Shown here in pieces: positions 29,153 through 38,511 of a stretch of DNA of 64,000 nucleotides. Within the stretch, counting starts at the first letter, position 1, and each line of letters starts with the position of its first letter. Both the position numbers and the translations under genes were made by a program. This DNA comes from Trichococcus alkaliphilus (GTDB taxonomy: Bacteria; Bacillota; Bacilli; Lactobacillales; Aerococcaceae). Location: positions 62,001 to 126,000 of the forward strand of contig NZ_PXZT01000001.1 in NCBI RefSeq assembly GCF_003008695.1, in the 5' to 3' direction. The notes beneath the pieces are model-generated. The model worked only from the letters and a program-made list of their open reading frames with translations. It searched no databases and was not told the DNA's origin.

Positions 29153-29181
29153 ATTATATCCTATGTCGTGGATATTGTTAC
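29153..29181 (-). promoter_or_regulatory. Promoter of dinG
   Basis: On the minus strand GTAACA (29176-29181), 17 bases, TATAAT (29153-29158). It would give a leader of about 125 bases containing the repeated block. Confidence 0.65.
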
Positions 29182-29253
29182 CGTAAAATCGATAATTGTC
29201 GGATTTTTTTGATGGCTTGCAGGGATAGGTTGCCTAGCCGACACCACAAAAAC

Positions 29254-29286
29254 GGGCCCTCGCTTTATCAGCAAGGGCCCATTTTT
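29254..29286. terminator. Terminator of the 158-residue hypothetical gene
   Basis: Stem GGGCCCTcGC / GCaAGGGCCC with a seven-base loop; five A residues lie on one side and six T residues on the other, so it can stop transcription in both directions. Confidence 0.88.
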
Positions 29287-29295
29287 TAAGATCCG

Positions 29296-29772
29296 TTAAA
29301 CGATGTCAGGATAAATATCTTTTACATTTTTTTCCGGATCGATTACGATATATAATTTGTTTTCGGATGAAACGAATGAAGATTGATGTTCATTGTCGAA
29401 TCCATCGGTATCCGTAGCTTTATACGGGAAGTAGATGCGGTCCACTTCCACAATGACGTCGGATTTTGGGTGATCCTCATCCTGGTACAGGATATCCATT
29501 TTTTCGATGTCTTGATGGCTCGCAACGCGATCGAACATGCCTTGCTCAAGTCCGCCCAAGTTGATATCGCTCGTGTTGACATGATCCGCTTCTTGGTTAA
29601 TTTCGATACGCAAAGATTCGCAAGGGTGAATTTCTTGGAAATCACTGTTTCCGATTCGGCCATAGCTTGTTGTGACTTGTTTGATCCATAGATCTCCGAT
29701 ATATTCACGCTTGATCGTCCATGTTTCGCCGTTTCTAAAAATAAATCTCAAACCTGTCATTACTTTTTTCAT
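29296..29772 (-). CDS. Hypothetical protein, 158 residues, unrecognised
   Basis: I do not recognise a family. The protein is acidic and soluble, with no signal peptide or membrane segment. Its N-terminal third looks like beta strands (MTGLRFIFRNGETWTIKREY, then GDLWIKQVTTSYGRIG). Near the middle is LGGLEQGMFDRVASHQDIEK, and the C-terminal half is rich in Asp and Glu with VDRIYFPYKA and LYIVIDPEKNVKDIYPD. ATG 29772 has CAGGAGTG six bases upstream. It has its own promoter and terminator. Codon use looks like that of its neighbours, so recent transfer is not suggested. Confidence 0.8.
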   Translation of the reverse strand: MKKVMTGLRFIFRNGETWTIKREYIGDLWIKQVTTSYGRIGNSDFQEIHPCESLRIEINQEADHVNTSDINLGGLEQGMFDRVASHQDIEKMDILYQDEDHPKSDVIVEVDRIYFPYKATDTDGFDNEHQSSFVSSENKLYIVIDPEKNVKDIYPDIV

Positions 29773-29813
29773 CGAAATCACTCCTGATATATTTACTTTT
29801 TGAATATATAACT

Positions 29814-29822
29814 ATTTTATCA
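29814..29822 (-). promoter_or_regulatory. Extended -10 promoter of the hypothetical gene
   Basis: TGATAAAAT on the minus strand in an A/T-rich stretch, about 42 bases before the start. No convincing -35. Confidence 0.5.
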
Positions 29823-29883
29823 TATTTTTTAAAAAGTGGGTACAAATACACTTCCGAAGACTAGAAAAAAGTAAGTTAAGCTG

Positions 29884-30255
29884 CTACAGGCTAGCCATGA
29901 ATTCATTTGCGTTGACGACTGCCCTTGTGTGCTTCGCCGATGCGATTTCATGACCTTGTGAATGGGCTGCGCATTCGAAGAAATATTTGTTTCCTCTGTG
30001 CTCCGTAACTCTGACCGTCACCGTTATTTCTGCGTGGATGGGAGAAGCTTTTTTATGATGCAGATCGCAGTGTATCCCGACTGTCGTGTCGCCTTCGGAA
30101 AGATGTTCCTTAACGATTCCCATGCAGGCATTTTCGATCATGGCCAGCAATGCCGGAGTTGCCAGAACCGACAATGTCCCAGAACCGATTTCGGAAGCTA
30201 AATCTTTTTGCCCGACGGTATAAACGGCGGCGAATGTCTCATCCAAATAAATCAT
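29884..30255 (-). other. Fused FlK-type hot-dog thioesterase domain of Cca
   Basis: Residues 399-521 of the Cca product. Compared from memory with FlK of Streptomyces cattleya, the pattern is clear. [17 protein letters not shown] aligns with the FlK helix, placing Thr431 at FlK Thr42 and Glu439 at Glu50. LHHKKASP puts His465 at His76, and KHTRAVV puts Arg509 at Arg120. These are the four residues described for the FlK active site. Two in-frame ATG codons (30267, 30255) lie at the junction, the upstream one with AAGGG eight bases before it, so a separate short product by internal initiation is possible. Substrate cannot be told. Confidence 0.8.
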
Positions 30256-31449
30256 CCTTCTTTTCATAATGAAATCCCTTAGCGCGGGGTGATTATTCTC
30301 CAGTTTGTTTGCCAAGACCAGCGTTTTCAATTCTTCGAATATCTCGCCCACGAAAGGGCCGCCACGTTGGATGCCCAATAAGGACATCAATTCTTTTCCG
30401 TCCAAGGCCAGGTCTTTCAGCGTATGGATCGGCATGGACTCATTCAATTCGATCAAATTTTCGCTCTGGTTCGGCAAACCGAACCCTTCGATGATGGCTT
30501 CTATCTGCATGGCGATTTCGATCCCTGTTTCGAATAGGAGTGGATAGTCCCAGAATTGTTGCAGGCGTTTGTTGAGTGCCTGCACGCCTATGCGAATATC
30601 CATGATTTCCTTGCGGGAACACTTCCATTGGCGCAAAAATGGCTCGATTGCTTCGTCCTTCAGATCAAGGAAATGGATCAACACAGTCCAAGCGATCGTC
30701 GTCCCTTTGAATTGCAGCGGAAACAGGGCCAAATCGATCAATGCCTTCTCCCGATTTTGGAAGCCTGGACACATCTGGAATAAACGTGTTTCGACAAAAA
30801 ACTTGATTCCGCCCTTGCGGTTCCTTCCGATGAGAAGCTTGTTCCACTCTTCGCGCACACGCTCTACCGCGATTTTTGATAGGAGCGGATGATACTCAAT
30901 GATGGCTTCCTTCGTCGCTTGCTCGATTTCAAAATCCAACTGGCTCACAAACCTGGCTGCGCGCATCATGCGCAAGGCATCTTCCCTGAAGCGTTCTTCC
31001 GGATTGCCGACTGCCCGAATCAATTTATTCGCCAAGTCCTCCTGCCCGTTGAAGTAGTCTTTTATGTTCCCGTGGCGGTCGATCGCAATCGCATTGATCG
31101 TAAAATCGCGCCTTTTCAAGTCGTCCTGCAGACTGCGCACATACTGGACTTTCTCTGGTCTGCGGAACTTTTCATACTTTGATTCTGTCCGGAAAGTTGT
31201 TATTTCGTATGTCTCACGCTCATGTAAAACCATCACCGTTCCATGTTGGATGCCTACATCAAAGGTGATCGGGAATATCCGCTGAATTTCTTCAGGCATG
31301 GCGCTTGATGCGATGTCGACATCCGAAATATCCAGATGCAGCAGCGTATCACGCACACTTCCCCCAACAAAGTAGGCTTCATATCCAGCCCGTTCGATGG
31401 CTTCGATGATCGGTATCGCTTTTTGAAATTCCGGTGCGTTTATGATCAT
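29884..31449 (-). CDS. cca: CCA tRNA nucleotidyltransferase fused to a FlK-like hot-dog thioesterase domain
   Basis: Residues 1 to about 396 are a complete class II CCA-adding enzyme, which builds or repairs the CCA end of tRNA. Visible motifs are GGSVRD (29-34), the metal-binding DVD (43-45), RRDFTINA (113-120) and [12 protein letters not shown] (156-167), then the neck, body and tail helices. Bacillus Cca is about this long (397). The reading frame continues for about 123 residues into a second domain that resembles fluoroacetyl-CoA thioesterase FlK (see separate entry). I see no frameshift or stop between the two. ATG overlaps the dapB stop by four bases (ATGA). The Cca assignment is certain; the role of the extension is unknown. 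Confidence 0.93.
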   Translation of the reverse strand: MIINAPEFQKAIPIIEAIERAGYEAYFVGGSVRDTLLHLDISDVDIASSAMPEEIQRIFPITFDVGIQHGTVMVLHERETYEITTFRTESKYEKFRRPEKVQYVRSLQDDLKRRDFTINAIAIDRHGNIKDYFNGQEDLANKLIRAVGNPEERFREDALRMMRAARFVSQLDFEIEQATKEAIIEYHPLLSKIAVERVREEWNKLLIGRNRKGGIKFFVETRLFQMCPGFQNREKALIDLALFPLQFKGTTIAWTVLIHFLDLKDEAIEPFLRQWKCSRKEIMDIRIGVQALNKRLQQFWDYPLLFETGIEIAMQIEAIIEGFGLPNQSENLIELNESMPIHTLKDLALDGKELMSLLGIQRGGPFVGEIFEELKTLVLANKLENNHPALRDFIMKRRMIYLDETFAAVYTVGQKDLASEIGSGTLSVLATPALLAMIENACMGIVKEHLSEGDTTVGIHCDLHHKKASPIHAEITVTVRVTEHRGNKYFFECAAHSQGHEIASAKHTRAVVNANEFMASL

Positions 31450-32234
31450 AGGAAGTTTTCCAATCCATAGATCAGACGATCGATTTCCATTACTTTTCTG
31501 CAGGAAAGGGCTACACCGTTCATGAAAGAGTCACGGTCATATGAATCGTGGCGGATGATCAAACCTTCACCGGCACTTCCGAATTGCACTTGCTGGTGCG
31601 CAACCAGGCCCGGCAGGCGGACACTGTGGATTTTCATGCCGTGGTAATCAGCCCCTCTTGCACCTTCGATCAATTCTTTCTCTTCCGGATGCCCTTGTGG
31701 ATGGTCGCCCCTCACTTCGTAAATCAATTCGGCTGTTTTGATGGCTGTTCCGCTCGGCGCATCCAATTTGTTCTCATGATGCAATTCCATGATTTCCACA
31801 TCCGGGAAATATTTCGCTGCTTTTGCTGCGAATTCCATCATCAACACGGCACCGATCGCAAAATTCGGGGCAATCAAGCCGCCTAAACCCAACTCTTTAG
31901 AGTAGTTGGTCAATTCCTCAAGTTGTTCGCTGGAAAAGCCGGTAGTGCCGATTACGGGGCGCATGCCGTTTTCAAGTGCGAAACGCGTGTTGTCATAGGC
32001 TGCGTCCGGTCTTGAGAAATCGATCCAAACATCAGCTTCGACTTCCTTGACGAGCGTCGCTTTGTCACTGAACACTTTCACAGGATGTCCGGCATATTGC
32101 GGTAATTCATTCAGTTGTTTCTCTGTTGCGAAAGGATCGTATACAGCTGCCAGAATAAAGTCTTCCTGACGCAAGACCATATTTGTGCAGGCTGTTCCCA
32201 TTTTGCCTTTAAATCCCGAAACTACAATTTTCAT
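31446..32234 (-). CDS. dapB: 4-hydroxy-tetrahydrodipicolinate reductase
   Basis: Lysine/diaminopimelate pathway reductase, needed for cell-wall precursor synthesis. The nucleotide-binding loop is GFKGKMG near residue 8, and the catalytic block is [15 protein letters not shown] near residue 150. ATG 32234 gives [13 protein letters not shown], with GAAGGGAA upstream; a longer in-frame reading adds 19 residues with no family match. Length 262. The dapB-cca adjacency resembles Bacillus, though the genes found between them there are missing. Confidence 0.95.
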   Translation of the reverse strand: MKIVVSGFKGKMGTACTNMVLRQEDFILAAVYDPFATEKQLNELPQYAGHPVKVFSDKATLVKEVEADVWIDFSRPDAAYDNTRFALENGMRPVIGTTGFSSEQLEELTNYSKELGLGGLIAPNFAIGAVLMMEFAAKAAKYFPDVEIMELHHENKLDAPSGTAIKTAELIYEVRGDHPQGHPEEKELIEGARGADYHGMKIHSVRLPGLVAHQQVQFGSAGEGLIIRHDSYDRDSFMNGVALSCRKVMEIDRLIYGLENFL

Positions 32235-32297
32235 TCTACACGTTCCCTTCCGTTCAACGCTGCCGGCACGCTTGTTCCGCGCCATATCCACGTTGTA

Positions 32298-32849
32298 TCA
32301 GATCATATTTTTTTCTTCCAACTCTTTTAATTCTTTCGTGAACTTTCTGAAGCTGGTTTCATCGTATTGGATCAGCGCGATATCGATCTGTTTTTTCAGA
32401 TAATGGATGCGATCCTTCACCGCCAACTTTTCCAATGATTTTTCTACAATCTCTTCCAGATCCTTATCGAAAATTTCGGATTCTTGGATGTACGGATTGT
32501 CCTCCAGAACACCAAAAAATGAAAGGACTTGGTAGGATTGATCAAAGAACAACTCCAGATAAAAATCCTCTTTCCAATTCAAGCGCAGATCGTGGAATGC
32601 CTGTTCGGGATCTTCGAAAGTCTTTCCTTCTTTGTAGTACATGAAGGCATCTCTTGGATTACCGACTACGGCAAACCCCATTCCTCTGTTCGTTGTATGG
32701 ACTTCCTCAATCAGATGGATATTCTTCAATAAAATCTCATGATTGAGCAGGTAATTGAGTATCCATAGGGACTCTCTGCGCTTCAATTGATAATTCTGAA
32801 TAAACCAAGAAATAAAATTTTTTTTCTCCTCCAAAGTAGGATTCATCAT
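32298..32849 (-). CDS. ypiB: YpiB family protein (UPF0302)
   Basis: A 183-residue protein of unknown function widespread in Firmicutes. The N-terminal domain holds KKNFISWFIQNYQLKRRE and the conserved segment HLIEEVHTTNRGM; the C-terminal helical part ends with QIDIALIQYDETSFRKFTKEL, the UPF0302 C-terminal motif. ATG 32849 has ATAGGAGG upstream; in-frame sequence further upstream runs into the TPR gene and is rejected. It follows the TPR gene by 31 bases, the Bacillus ypiA-ypiB order. Confidence 0.88.
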   Translation of the reverse strand: MMNPTLEEKKNFISWFIQNYQLKRRESLWILNYLLNHEILLKNIHLIEEVHTTNRGMGFAVVGNPRDAFMYYKEGKTFEDPEQAFHDLRLNWKEDFYLELFFDQSYQVLSFFGVLEDNPYIQESEIFDKDLEEIVEKSLEKLAVKDRIHYLKKQIDIALIQYDETSFRKFTKELKELEEKNMI

Positions 32850-32880
32850 TTTAAAACCTCCTATCCGATGGGATGATGAC

Positions 32881-34164
32881 TTATTGATCTGAATCGTGCA
32901 GATCATCATGGAGTTGAAGCAACTCAGTATTGGCCGGATAAAGAGCCAAACCTTGGTGGATGACCTCACTCAATTTTTCCCAATTGCCTTCTTCTCTCAA
33001 GAATGCTGCATACTCCAGTAAAAATGACTCATTATCGGCAAAATGCGGATAAGCCGCCATGTATTCTTTGTTTGCCGAGTCAAAGTCCTCCAAGGCATTA
33101 TGGCTGGCTGCCAGCAACCAATTGTATTGCGGATCGTTGTCTTCCTGATCTGCCCGGTCTGCAATCAAAGCAATCAATTCCTCAAACCTTTCTTGTTTCA
33201 GCAACAGATTTCCCAGGGCCAAATGGATACTGGCAAGATCCGGTTCAAGCGCTGCGGCTTCGCGCAAATTACGTTCCGCATCCTGCTCTCTGTTCAGTTT
33301 CAATTGCAGTTTGGCCGCTGTCGTATAAAATTCATGCTGATAAGGATTCCGTAGGATGGCCTGCTCCATCACTGCGAGCGCTTCTTCCAACTCCAATTCA
33401 GCCTCAAGTGCATTCGCCAAATACAAATATGCGCTCAGGTAAGCATTGTCTGCTTCGAGCAATTTATTAAAAATGGTGATGGCGCGTGCATATTCCTTAA
33501 GTTGGAAATAGGTGAAGCCGAGTTGGAAATAGCTGTCCGGGAAATGTTCATCGGCCGGGATTTTTTCCAGATACTGCAAAGCCGTCTCGAACGCACCGAT
33601 AGCATTGTGGCAGTCGCCCAGGAAAAAATTCAGCTGGGTTGCGGATGCGATTTCGCCGTTTCCGTATGAAAGTTCTTCATAGATCGGGATTGCCTTCTTG
33701 TACTCCCCGATCGAATGGTAAAGCTGCGCCAAAGCATAATCCAATATGGGTTCATCCGGCAACAGCGCCATTGCTTCAAAAATTTTCTTTTCGCTGACTT
33801 CGTACAAACCTTGTACTTGATAAGCATCAGCCATCGTCAACAAAGCCTGAGGATACACGTCACTTTCTTTATCGATCGTTAGGAGTATATCCAAAGCTTG
33901 ATCGTAATCGTCTTCGTCGATGGCGATTTCTGCCAAGGCGATATTCCACTCCTGTATATGCGGGGCAAGGTAGTTCAATGCTCCATATGCCTCTTTTGCT
34001 TCACTCAGGAAGCCCAAGGCATGCATCGTTTCTGCCAATTCGGCCAAATCAGCGCTGTTGTTCTCCAGGACGGATTGCTCAACTGATTGTTTGAACAGTT
34101 GAACAGCCGCATCCAAATCATTCTTTTGAATGGCTTCTATCATTGCATGTGCTTCATTATTCAT
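32881..34164 (-). CDS. ypiA: Tetratricopeptide repeat protein (YpiA-like)
   Basis: A 427-residue soluble protein made almost entirely of helical TPR units, about ten to twelve, with the alanine, tyrosine and leucine spacing typical of the repeat (for example QLGFTYFQLKEYARAITIFNKLLEADN). Such proteins serve as binding scaffolds; the partner is unknown. ATG has AAGGAG ten bases upstream. It is first in the run TPR-ypiB-dapB-cca. Confidence 0.88.
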   Translation of the reverse strand: MNNEAHAMIEAIQKNDLDAAVQLFKQSVEQSVLENNSADLAELAETMHALGFLSEAKEAYGALNYLAPHIQEWNIALAEIAIDEDDYDQALDILLTIDKESDVYPQALLTMADAYQVQGLYEVSEKKIFEAMALLPDEPILDYALAQLYHSIGEYKKAIPIYEELSYGNGEIASATQLNFFLGDCHNAIGAFETALQYLEKIPADEHFPDSYFQLGFTYFQLKEYARAITIFNKLLEADNAYLSAYLYLANALEAELELEEALAVMEQAILRNPYQHEFYTTAAKLQLKLNREQDAERNLREAAALEPDLASIHLALGNLLLKQERFEELIALIADRADQEDNDPQYNWLLAASHNALEDFDSANKEYMAAYPHFADNESFLLEYAAFLREEGNWEKLSEVIHQGLALYPANTELLQLHDDLHDSDQ

Positions 34165-34215
34165 TCGTCTACTGCTCCTTCAAATACACTCTGCTTGCTG
34201 GTGCTCTTCCTTTAT

Positions 34216-34244
34216 ATTTTATCATAAAGTTCAGCATCTGTATC
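34216..34244 (-). promoter_or_regulatory. Promoter of the TPR-ypiB-dapB-cca run
   Basis: On the minus strand GATACA (34239-34244), 17 bases, TAAAAT (34216-34221) with TGA just upstream of the -10. Confidence 0.6.
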
Positions 34245-34317
34245 TATTTGTTCCTCAGGCTTTTCTCCGTCAAGGCCATAGCAAACACACCTGAAAGACG
34301 CACTCATCAATGTCAAA

Positions 34318-34355
34318 AAAAAATAAAGTTGAAGCCCCGTAAGGCCCCAACTTCA
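34318..34355 (-). terminator. Terminator of hup
   Basis: On the minus strand the stem AAGTTG..GCC / GG..CAACTT is followed by TATTTTTTTTT, ten bases after the hup stop codon. Confidence 0.88.
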
Positions 34356-34365
34356 TTTTTACTGA

Positions 34366-34641
34366 TTATTTAACTGCATCTTTCAATGCTTTACCTGGTT
34401 TGAATGCAGGGATTTTGCTTGCTTCGATTTGGATTTCTTCCCCAGTTTGAGGATTGCGTCCTTTACGAGCTGCACGATCACGAACTTCAAAATTACCAAA
34501 ACCGATGACTTGAACTTTTTCACCGTCTTTTAATGCTTCTTGAATCACTTCAAATAATGCATCAACGCTTGCTGTAACATCCTTTTTAGTCAAGTTTGTT
34601 TTTCCAGCAACTCTTTCGATTAATTCAGCTTTGTTTGCCAT
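34366..34641 (-). CDS. hup: DNA-binding protein HU
   Basis: Small nucleoid protein that bends and compacts DNA as a dimer. The 91 residues include the dimerisation helices ([20 protein letters not shown]), the signature [22 protein letters not shown], and the DNA-binding arms with the intercalating proline region. ATG is preceded by AAAGGAGGTGA, an almost perfect anti-16S match, as expected for a highly expressed gene. It is monocistronic with a long leader. Confidence 0.98.
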   Translation of the reverse strand: MANKAELIERVAGKTNLTKKDVTASVDALFEVIQEALKDGEKVQVIGFGNFEVRDRAARKGRNPQTGEEIQIEASKIPAFKPGKALKDAVK

Positions 34642-34710
34642 GTTGTCCTTTCACCTCCTTTAAAGAAGAAGAATACATGCTTTCTTTGATAACACAACAA
34701 AACATGGAAT

Positions 34711-34739
34711 AACTATTTTTGAGTGGTCCAAAAATAGTT
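34711..34739 (-). other. Perfect hairpin in the hup leader
   Basis: An 11-base-pair perfect inverted repeat (AACTATTTTTG / CAAAAATAGTT) with a seven-base loop, between the hup promoter and start. No T-run follows on the minus strand, so it is not an ordinary terminator. Confidence 0.75.
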
Positions 34740-34779
34740 CTGAAATACCGCAGTCAAGTTGAAAAGATATTTCTAATAA

Positions 34780-34808
34780 AGAATATCACACAAACCGTGC
34801 TACTGCAA
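34780..34808 (-). promoter_or_regulatory. Promoter of hup
   Basis: On the minus strand TTGCAG (34803-34808), 17 bases, TATTCT (34780-34785) with TGA upstream of the -10. It gives a leader of about 130 bases. Confidence 0.6.
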
Positions 34809-34844
34809 CGATTATAGTGTATTTAATGCCTTCGGGAAGGTAAT

Positions 34845-36158
34845 TTATTTTTTTTGTCGGGCAATCAAATGGAATGGTGTTCCTTCAAAATCAAACGAAT
34901 CCCGAATTCTGTTTTCAAGGAAACGCTCATAAGAGAAATGCAGCAATTCCGGGTCGTTGACAAAAACAACAAATGTCGGCGGTTTTACGGCCACTTGCGT
35001 CATGTAGTAAATCTTCAGACGACGTCCTTTGTCGGACGGCGTCGGATTGTGCGCGACAGCATCCATCAGGACATCATTCAATAAGGATGAAGAAATACGA
35101 CGGTTTTGATTTTCGCTGATTTCCTTGATTTTAGCGGGAATGTTTGATAATCGCTGTTTCGTTACTGCGGAAACATACATGATAGGCGCATAAGAAAGAT
35201 ACTGGAATTCTTTACGGATTTTTTCCTCGAATTCCTTCATTGTATGATTGTCTTTTTCCAAGGTATCCCATTTGTTCACAAGAATGATGATCCCTTTGCC
35301 TGCTTCATGCGCGTATCCGGCAACCTTTTTGTCCTGCTCCTGGATGCCCTCTTCCGCATTCAGCACGACCATAACGATATCCGAACGCTCGATGGCACGG
35401 ATGGCACGCATGACGCTGTATTTTTCCGTTGATTCGTATACTTTGCCTTTTTTGCGGATTCCGGCTGTATCGATCATTCGGAATTTGGCACCTTCATCAT
35501 CAATGAACATCGTATCGATTGCGTCACGGGTAGTGCCCGCAATATCCGATACGATAACGCGCTCTTCTCCCAAAATGGCATTCACCAAGGAAGATTTGCC
35601 TACATTCGGACGGCCGATAAAGCTGAAGTTGATGATGCCTTCTTCTTCCGCATTCTCTTCTTCTGATGGGAAATTCGCTACAACCGCATCAAGCAGATCC
35701 CCAAGACCTAAGCCGTGGCTGCCTGATACTGGATAGGGTTCGCCTAATCCCAGACTGTAAAAATCGAATATTTCGGCGCGCATTTCCGGGTTATCCACTT
35801 TGTTTACCGCCAATATGACAGGTTTATCGGATTGGTACAGGATTCTTGCGACATTTTCATCTGCATCCGTCACACCTTCTCTGACGCATGTCAAAAAGAT
35901 GATGACGTCTGCTTCCTCGATCGCCACTTGCGCCTGCAATTTGATTTGGCTCATAAAAGGCTCATCCGTGATATCGATCCCACCTGTATCGATGATATTG
36001 AACGTTTTGCCCAGCCATTCTCCTTTTGCATAAATTCTGTCGCGTGTGACACCTGAGACATCATCGACTATGGAGATTCTCTCTCCTGCCAGTCTATTGA
36101 ATATTGTTGATTTTCCTACGTTTGGTCTGCCTACTATGGCTACTACTGGATTTGGCAT
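34845..36158 (-). CDS. der: Ribosome-associated GTPase Der (EngA)
   Basis: Essential GTPase for 50S assembly with two G domains in tandem. G1 GRPNVGKST is near residue 10 and GRPNVGKSS near residue 183. Each is followed by DTAG-type G3 motifs ([14 protein letters not shown]) and NKVD/NKWD G4 motifs. A KH-like domain (about 350-437) closes the protein. Length 437. It lies between the S1 gene and hup, as in Bacillus. Confidence 0.97.
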   Translation of the reverse strand: MPNPVVAIVGRPNVGKSTIFNRLAGERISIVDDVSGVTRDRIYAKGEWLGKTFNIIDTGGIDITDEPFMSQIKLQAQVAIEEADVIIFLTCVREGVTDADENVARILYQSDKPVILAVNKVDNPEMRAEIFDFYSLGLGEPYPVSGSHGLGLGDLLDAVVANFPSEEENAEEEGIINFSFIGRPNVGKSSLVNAILGEERVIVSDIAGTTRDAIDTMFIDDEGAKFRMIDTAGIRKKGKVYESTEKYSVMRAIRAIERSDIVMVVLNAEEGIQEQDKKVAGYAHEAGKGIIILVNKWDTLEKDNHTMKEFEEKIRKEFQYLSYAPIMYVSAVTKQRLSNIPAKIKEISENQNRRISSSLLNDVLMDAVAHNPTPSDKGRRLKIYYMTQVAVKPPTFVVFVNDPELLHFSYERFLENRIRDSFDFEGTPFHLIARQKK

Positions 36159-36249
36159 CTAACCTCCGCCTTTCTTTTCCTCTACAACACAAAACTTTTT
36201 GGGTATTTGCTCACTGTGTATGGTTTTCTCAATGTTTTCGTCCATGTCA

Positions 36250-36279
36250 GTTATAACACACATCCGTCAATAATAACAA
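36250..36279 (-). promoter_or_regulatory. Possible promoter of der
   Basis: On the minus strand TTGTTA (36274-36279), 18 bases, TATAAC (36250-36255) with TGT upstream of the -10, just past the terminator of the S1 gene. Confidence 0.5.
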
Positions 36280-36280
36280 C

Positions 36281-36312
36281 AAAAAAAGGGCATGGATGGA
36301 ATTCCATGCCCT
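36281..36312 (-). terminator. Terminator of the S1-like gene
   Basis: Ten-base-pair stem AGGGCATGGA / TCCATGCCCT, loop six bases, then seven T residues on the minus strand. Confidence 0.92.
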
Positions 36313-36335
36313 CACATGTTCATTTTCCTTGCTGA

Positions 36336-37598
36336 TTAGGCTTCAGAATCGTCTTTCAAACCTGAAAGCTTGTCGCCTAATAAATCTGCTAATGTGAAGT
36401 TTCCGTCCGAATCGTCAGCAACATATTCTTCGGTTTTCTTCTCTTTTTTCTCTCTTTTTTCTTCAGCTGCAGGCGCTTCATTCGCAGCTTTTTCTTCCAA
36501 AGCCTTGATGCTTAAAGATAGGCGTTGTTCATCTTCTTTTGCATCCAACACTTTGACTTGAATTTCTTGCCCTTCTTGCAGCACTTCATGCGGAGTAGCA
36601 ATGTGTTGATGGGAAATTTGGGAAATGTGCACCAAACCTTCAACGCCAGGGAAAACTTCCACAAATGCACCGAAGCTTGTCAAACGTTTGACAACACCAG
36701 TCAATACAGCTCCGATCGGTGCTTTTTCAGCGATCGCATTCCAAGGACCAGCCAATGTGTCTTTGATGCTTAAGGATACACGGCCATTTTCTTTGTCGAT
36801 GGATAAAATTTTGACTTTGACGGATTGGCCGATTGCCAAAACGTCACCAGGATTTTTCACATGCTCGTGGGCAATTTGAGAGATGTGGACCAAACCATCC
36901 ACGCCGCCTAAATCGACGAATGCACCAAAGTTGGTCAGACGAGCGACAGTTCCTTCGACAATGTCTCCGGCAACCAATTCGTCCATCAATTTGCCTTTAT
37001 TGGCTTCTTTTTCTGTTTCCACAACCGCTTTATGCGATAAAATCAGGCGGTTTTCGCTAGGTTCAAGTTCAACGATCTTGAAGGTCATTACTTTTCCTTT
37101 GTAAGAACTGAAGTCTTCCACAAAATGGTCTTCAACCATTGAAGCCGGAACAAAACCTCTCACGCCGACATCAACGACCAATCCGCCTTTTACGACGTCT
37201 TTGACTGGCGCTTCGATGATTTCGTTGTTTTCGAATTTATCTTGGATATCTTTCCAAACGATTTTAGCATCAACGCGACGCTTCGAAAGTAAAAAGCTTC
37301 CATTTTCTTTATCTTTGATTTGTTTTATGACAACCAGATCCACAACGTCACCTACGTTTAGGATTTCTGTAACTTCATCGAATGGTTTTGCAGATAATTC
37401 GTTGTAAGGAATGACTCCTTCAACCCCGCCCCCAATGATTCCTACGATGGCTTGTCTATCTTGGATGCTTAAAACTTCCCCCTTGACAGTATCGCCCACC
37501 TCAATGGATAATGCTTCATCCAACACATCTTGCATAGTCTGCTCAACATTATTGGACTCTTCTTCATTTAACTCTGGGTTTTCAATGTAATCTGACAT
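36336..37598 (-). CDS. rpsA: Ribosomal protein S1-like protein (YpfD type), four S1 domains
   Basis: RNA-binding protein with four S1 domains after an acidic N-terminus: about 35-105, 120-190, 205-275 and 290-360. The last two carry the strong forms [18 protein letters not shown] and [20 protein letters not shown] Lys/Glu-rich low-complexity stretch precedes the C-terminus. Four domains rather than six is the Firmicutes form, whose ribosomal role is less clear than in Proteobacteria. ATG 37598 has TAGGAGG upstream; an in-frame TTG ten codons earlier is rejected. Length 420. Confidence 0.93.
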   Translation of the reverse strand: MSDYIENPELNEEESNNVEQTMQDVLDEALSIEVGDTVKGEVLSIQDRQAIVGIIGGGVEGVIPYNELSAKPFDEVTEILNVGDVVDLVVIKQIKDKENGSFLLSKRRVDAKIVWKDIQDKFENNEIIEAPVKDVVKGGLVVDVGVRGFVPASMVEDHFVEDFSSYKGKVMTFKIVELEPSENRLILSHKAVVETEKEANKGKLMDELVAGDIVEGTVARLTNFGAFVDLGGVDGLVHISQIAHEHVKNPGDVLAIGQSVKVKILSIDKENGRVSLSIKDTLAGPWNAIAEKAPIGAVLTGVVKRLTSFGAFVEVFPGVEGLVHISQISHQHIATPHEVLQEGQEIQVKVLDAKEDEQRLSLSIKALEEKAANEAPAAEEKREKKEKKTEEYVADDSDGNFTLADLLGDKLSGLKDDSEA

Positions 37599-37719
37599 GT
37601 AACTATTCCTCCTAAAAGTCTGCGGCAACCGATTGGCTAGTTCCCTTAACTCCTCGCCTTACGGCTAAGAAATTAATCCTTGACTCTATATTTTTGAAAG
37701 CGTAATACTGCATACAATC

Positions 37720-37748
37720 ATTCTAACATCTTTGCTTAAAATCGTCTA
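37720..37748 (-). promoter_or_regulatory. Promoter of the S1-like gene
   Basis: On the minus strand TAGACG (37743-37748), 17 bases, TAGAAT (37720-37725) with TGT upstream. It begins just past the cmk stop codon and gives a leader of about 115 bases with several short G/C-rich inverted repeats (37619-37662). Confidence 0.5.
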
Positions 37749-37754
37749 GTATTG

Positions 37755-38447
37755 TTAATCCAATGTTTGTAAGGGTTTTAGGTTCGCTTCGATAATGCCG
37801 AGAATCCTCTTCACCACTTCGTCGATTTCCAGATGCGTTGAGTCCAAAACGATGGCATCATCCGCTTTTTTCAACGGTGAAATCGTCCGGGTGCTGTCCA
37901 AATGGTCGCGGCGCTTCATGTCTTCCGTCAACTCTTCCAAGGAAGTGGTCATACCCTTCGCCATGTTTTCTTTGTAGCGACGCAGCGCTCTTTCTTCGGC
38001 TGTGGCTGTCATGAATATCTTGACCTCAGCATCAGGCAACACGACAGTCCCGATGTCCCGTCCATCCATAACGACGCCGCCGGACCGTGCGATGCTTTTC
38101 TGGCGGGCAACCATCTCTTCACGCACTTTCGCAAACGACGAAACCAGCGAGACGTTTTGGGTCACTTGCTCCGATCTGATCGATTCGGTCACGTCCTCCT
38201 CATTCAGAAAAACACGTTGCATTTCGTTTTCGGCAGTCGAAAAGGTTATCCTGATTCCTTGCAACAACTTATGCAATGCCTCTTCATCTTGAAGATCGCT
38301 TCCGTTGGATAAAGCCGCATAAGTCAACGTTCGGTACATCGCGCCTGTGTCCAGATAGATGTATCCCAACTTTTCCGCAACTTTTTTCGCTATGGTGCTT
38401 TTTCCTGCCGATGCTGGACCATCGATGGCAATATTCATTTTTTTCAC
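37755..38447 (-). CDS. cmk: Cytidylate kinase
   Basis: Phosphorylates CMP and dCMP. P-loop [13 protein letters not shown] near residue 10; the segment [16 protein letters not shown] and the [19 protein letters not shown] block identify the family. The start is GTG with GGAGG six bases upstream; an ATG three codons later is too far from it. Length 230. It precedes the S1 gene, a very widespread pairing. Confidence 0.96.
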   Translation of the reverse strand: MKKMNIAIDGPASAGKSTIAKKVAEKLGYIYLDTGAMYRTLTYAALSNGSDLQDEEALHKLLQGIRITFSTAENEMQRVFLNEEDVTESIRSEQVTQNVSLVSSFAKVREEMVARQKSIARSGGVVMDGRDIGTVVLPDAEVKIFMTATAEERALRRYKENMAKGMTTSLEELTEDMKRRDHLDSTRTISPLKKADDAIVLDSTHLEIDEVVKRILGIIEANLKPLQTLD

Positions 38448-38482
38448 AATAAACCTCCGACTTCGTTCTGTTCGATTTCATT

Positions 38483-38509
38483 GAAAAAGCCGCCTTGTCA
38501 GACGGCTTT
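38483..38509 (-). terminator. Terminator of the LysM gene
   Basis: Ten-base-pair stem on the minus strand, AAAGCCGTCT / AGGCGGCTTT (one G-U), four-base loop, five T residues, three bases after the stop codon. The G-U pair fits a minus-strand RNA. Confidence 0.85.
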
Positions 38510-38511
38510 CG

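Noticed and set aside
30250-30270. Frameshift or sequencing error joining cca to a neighbour
   Set aside because: Both domains are in one frame without a shift, and the two halves keep full family length. A lost stop codon in the lineage remains possible, but an error is not suggested by the sequence.
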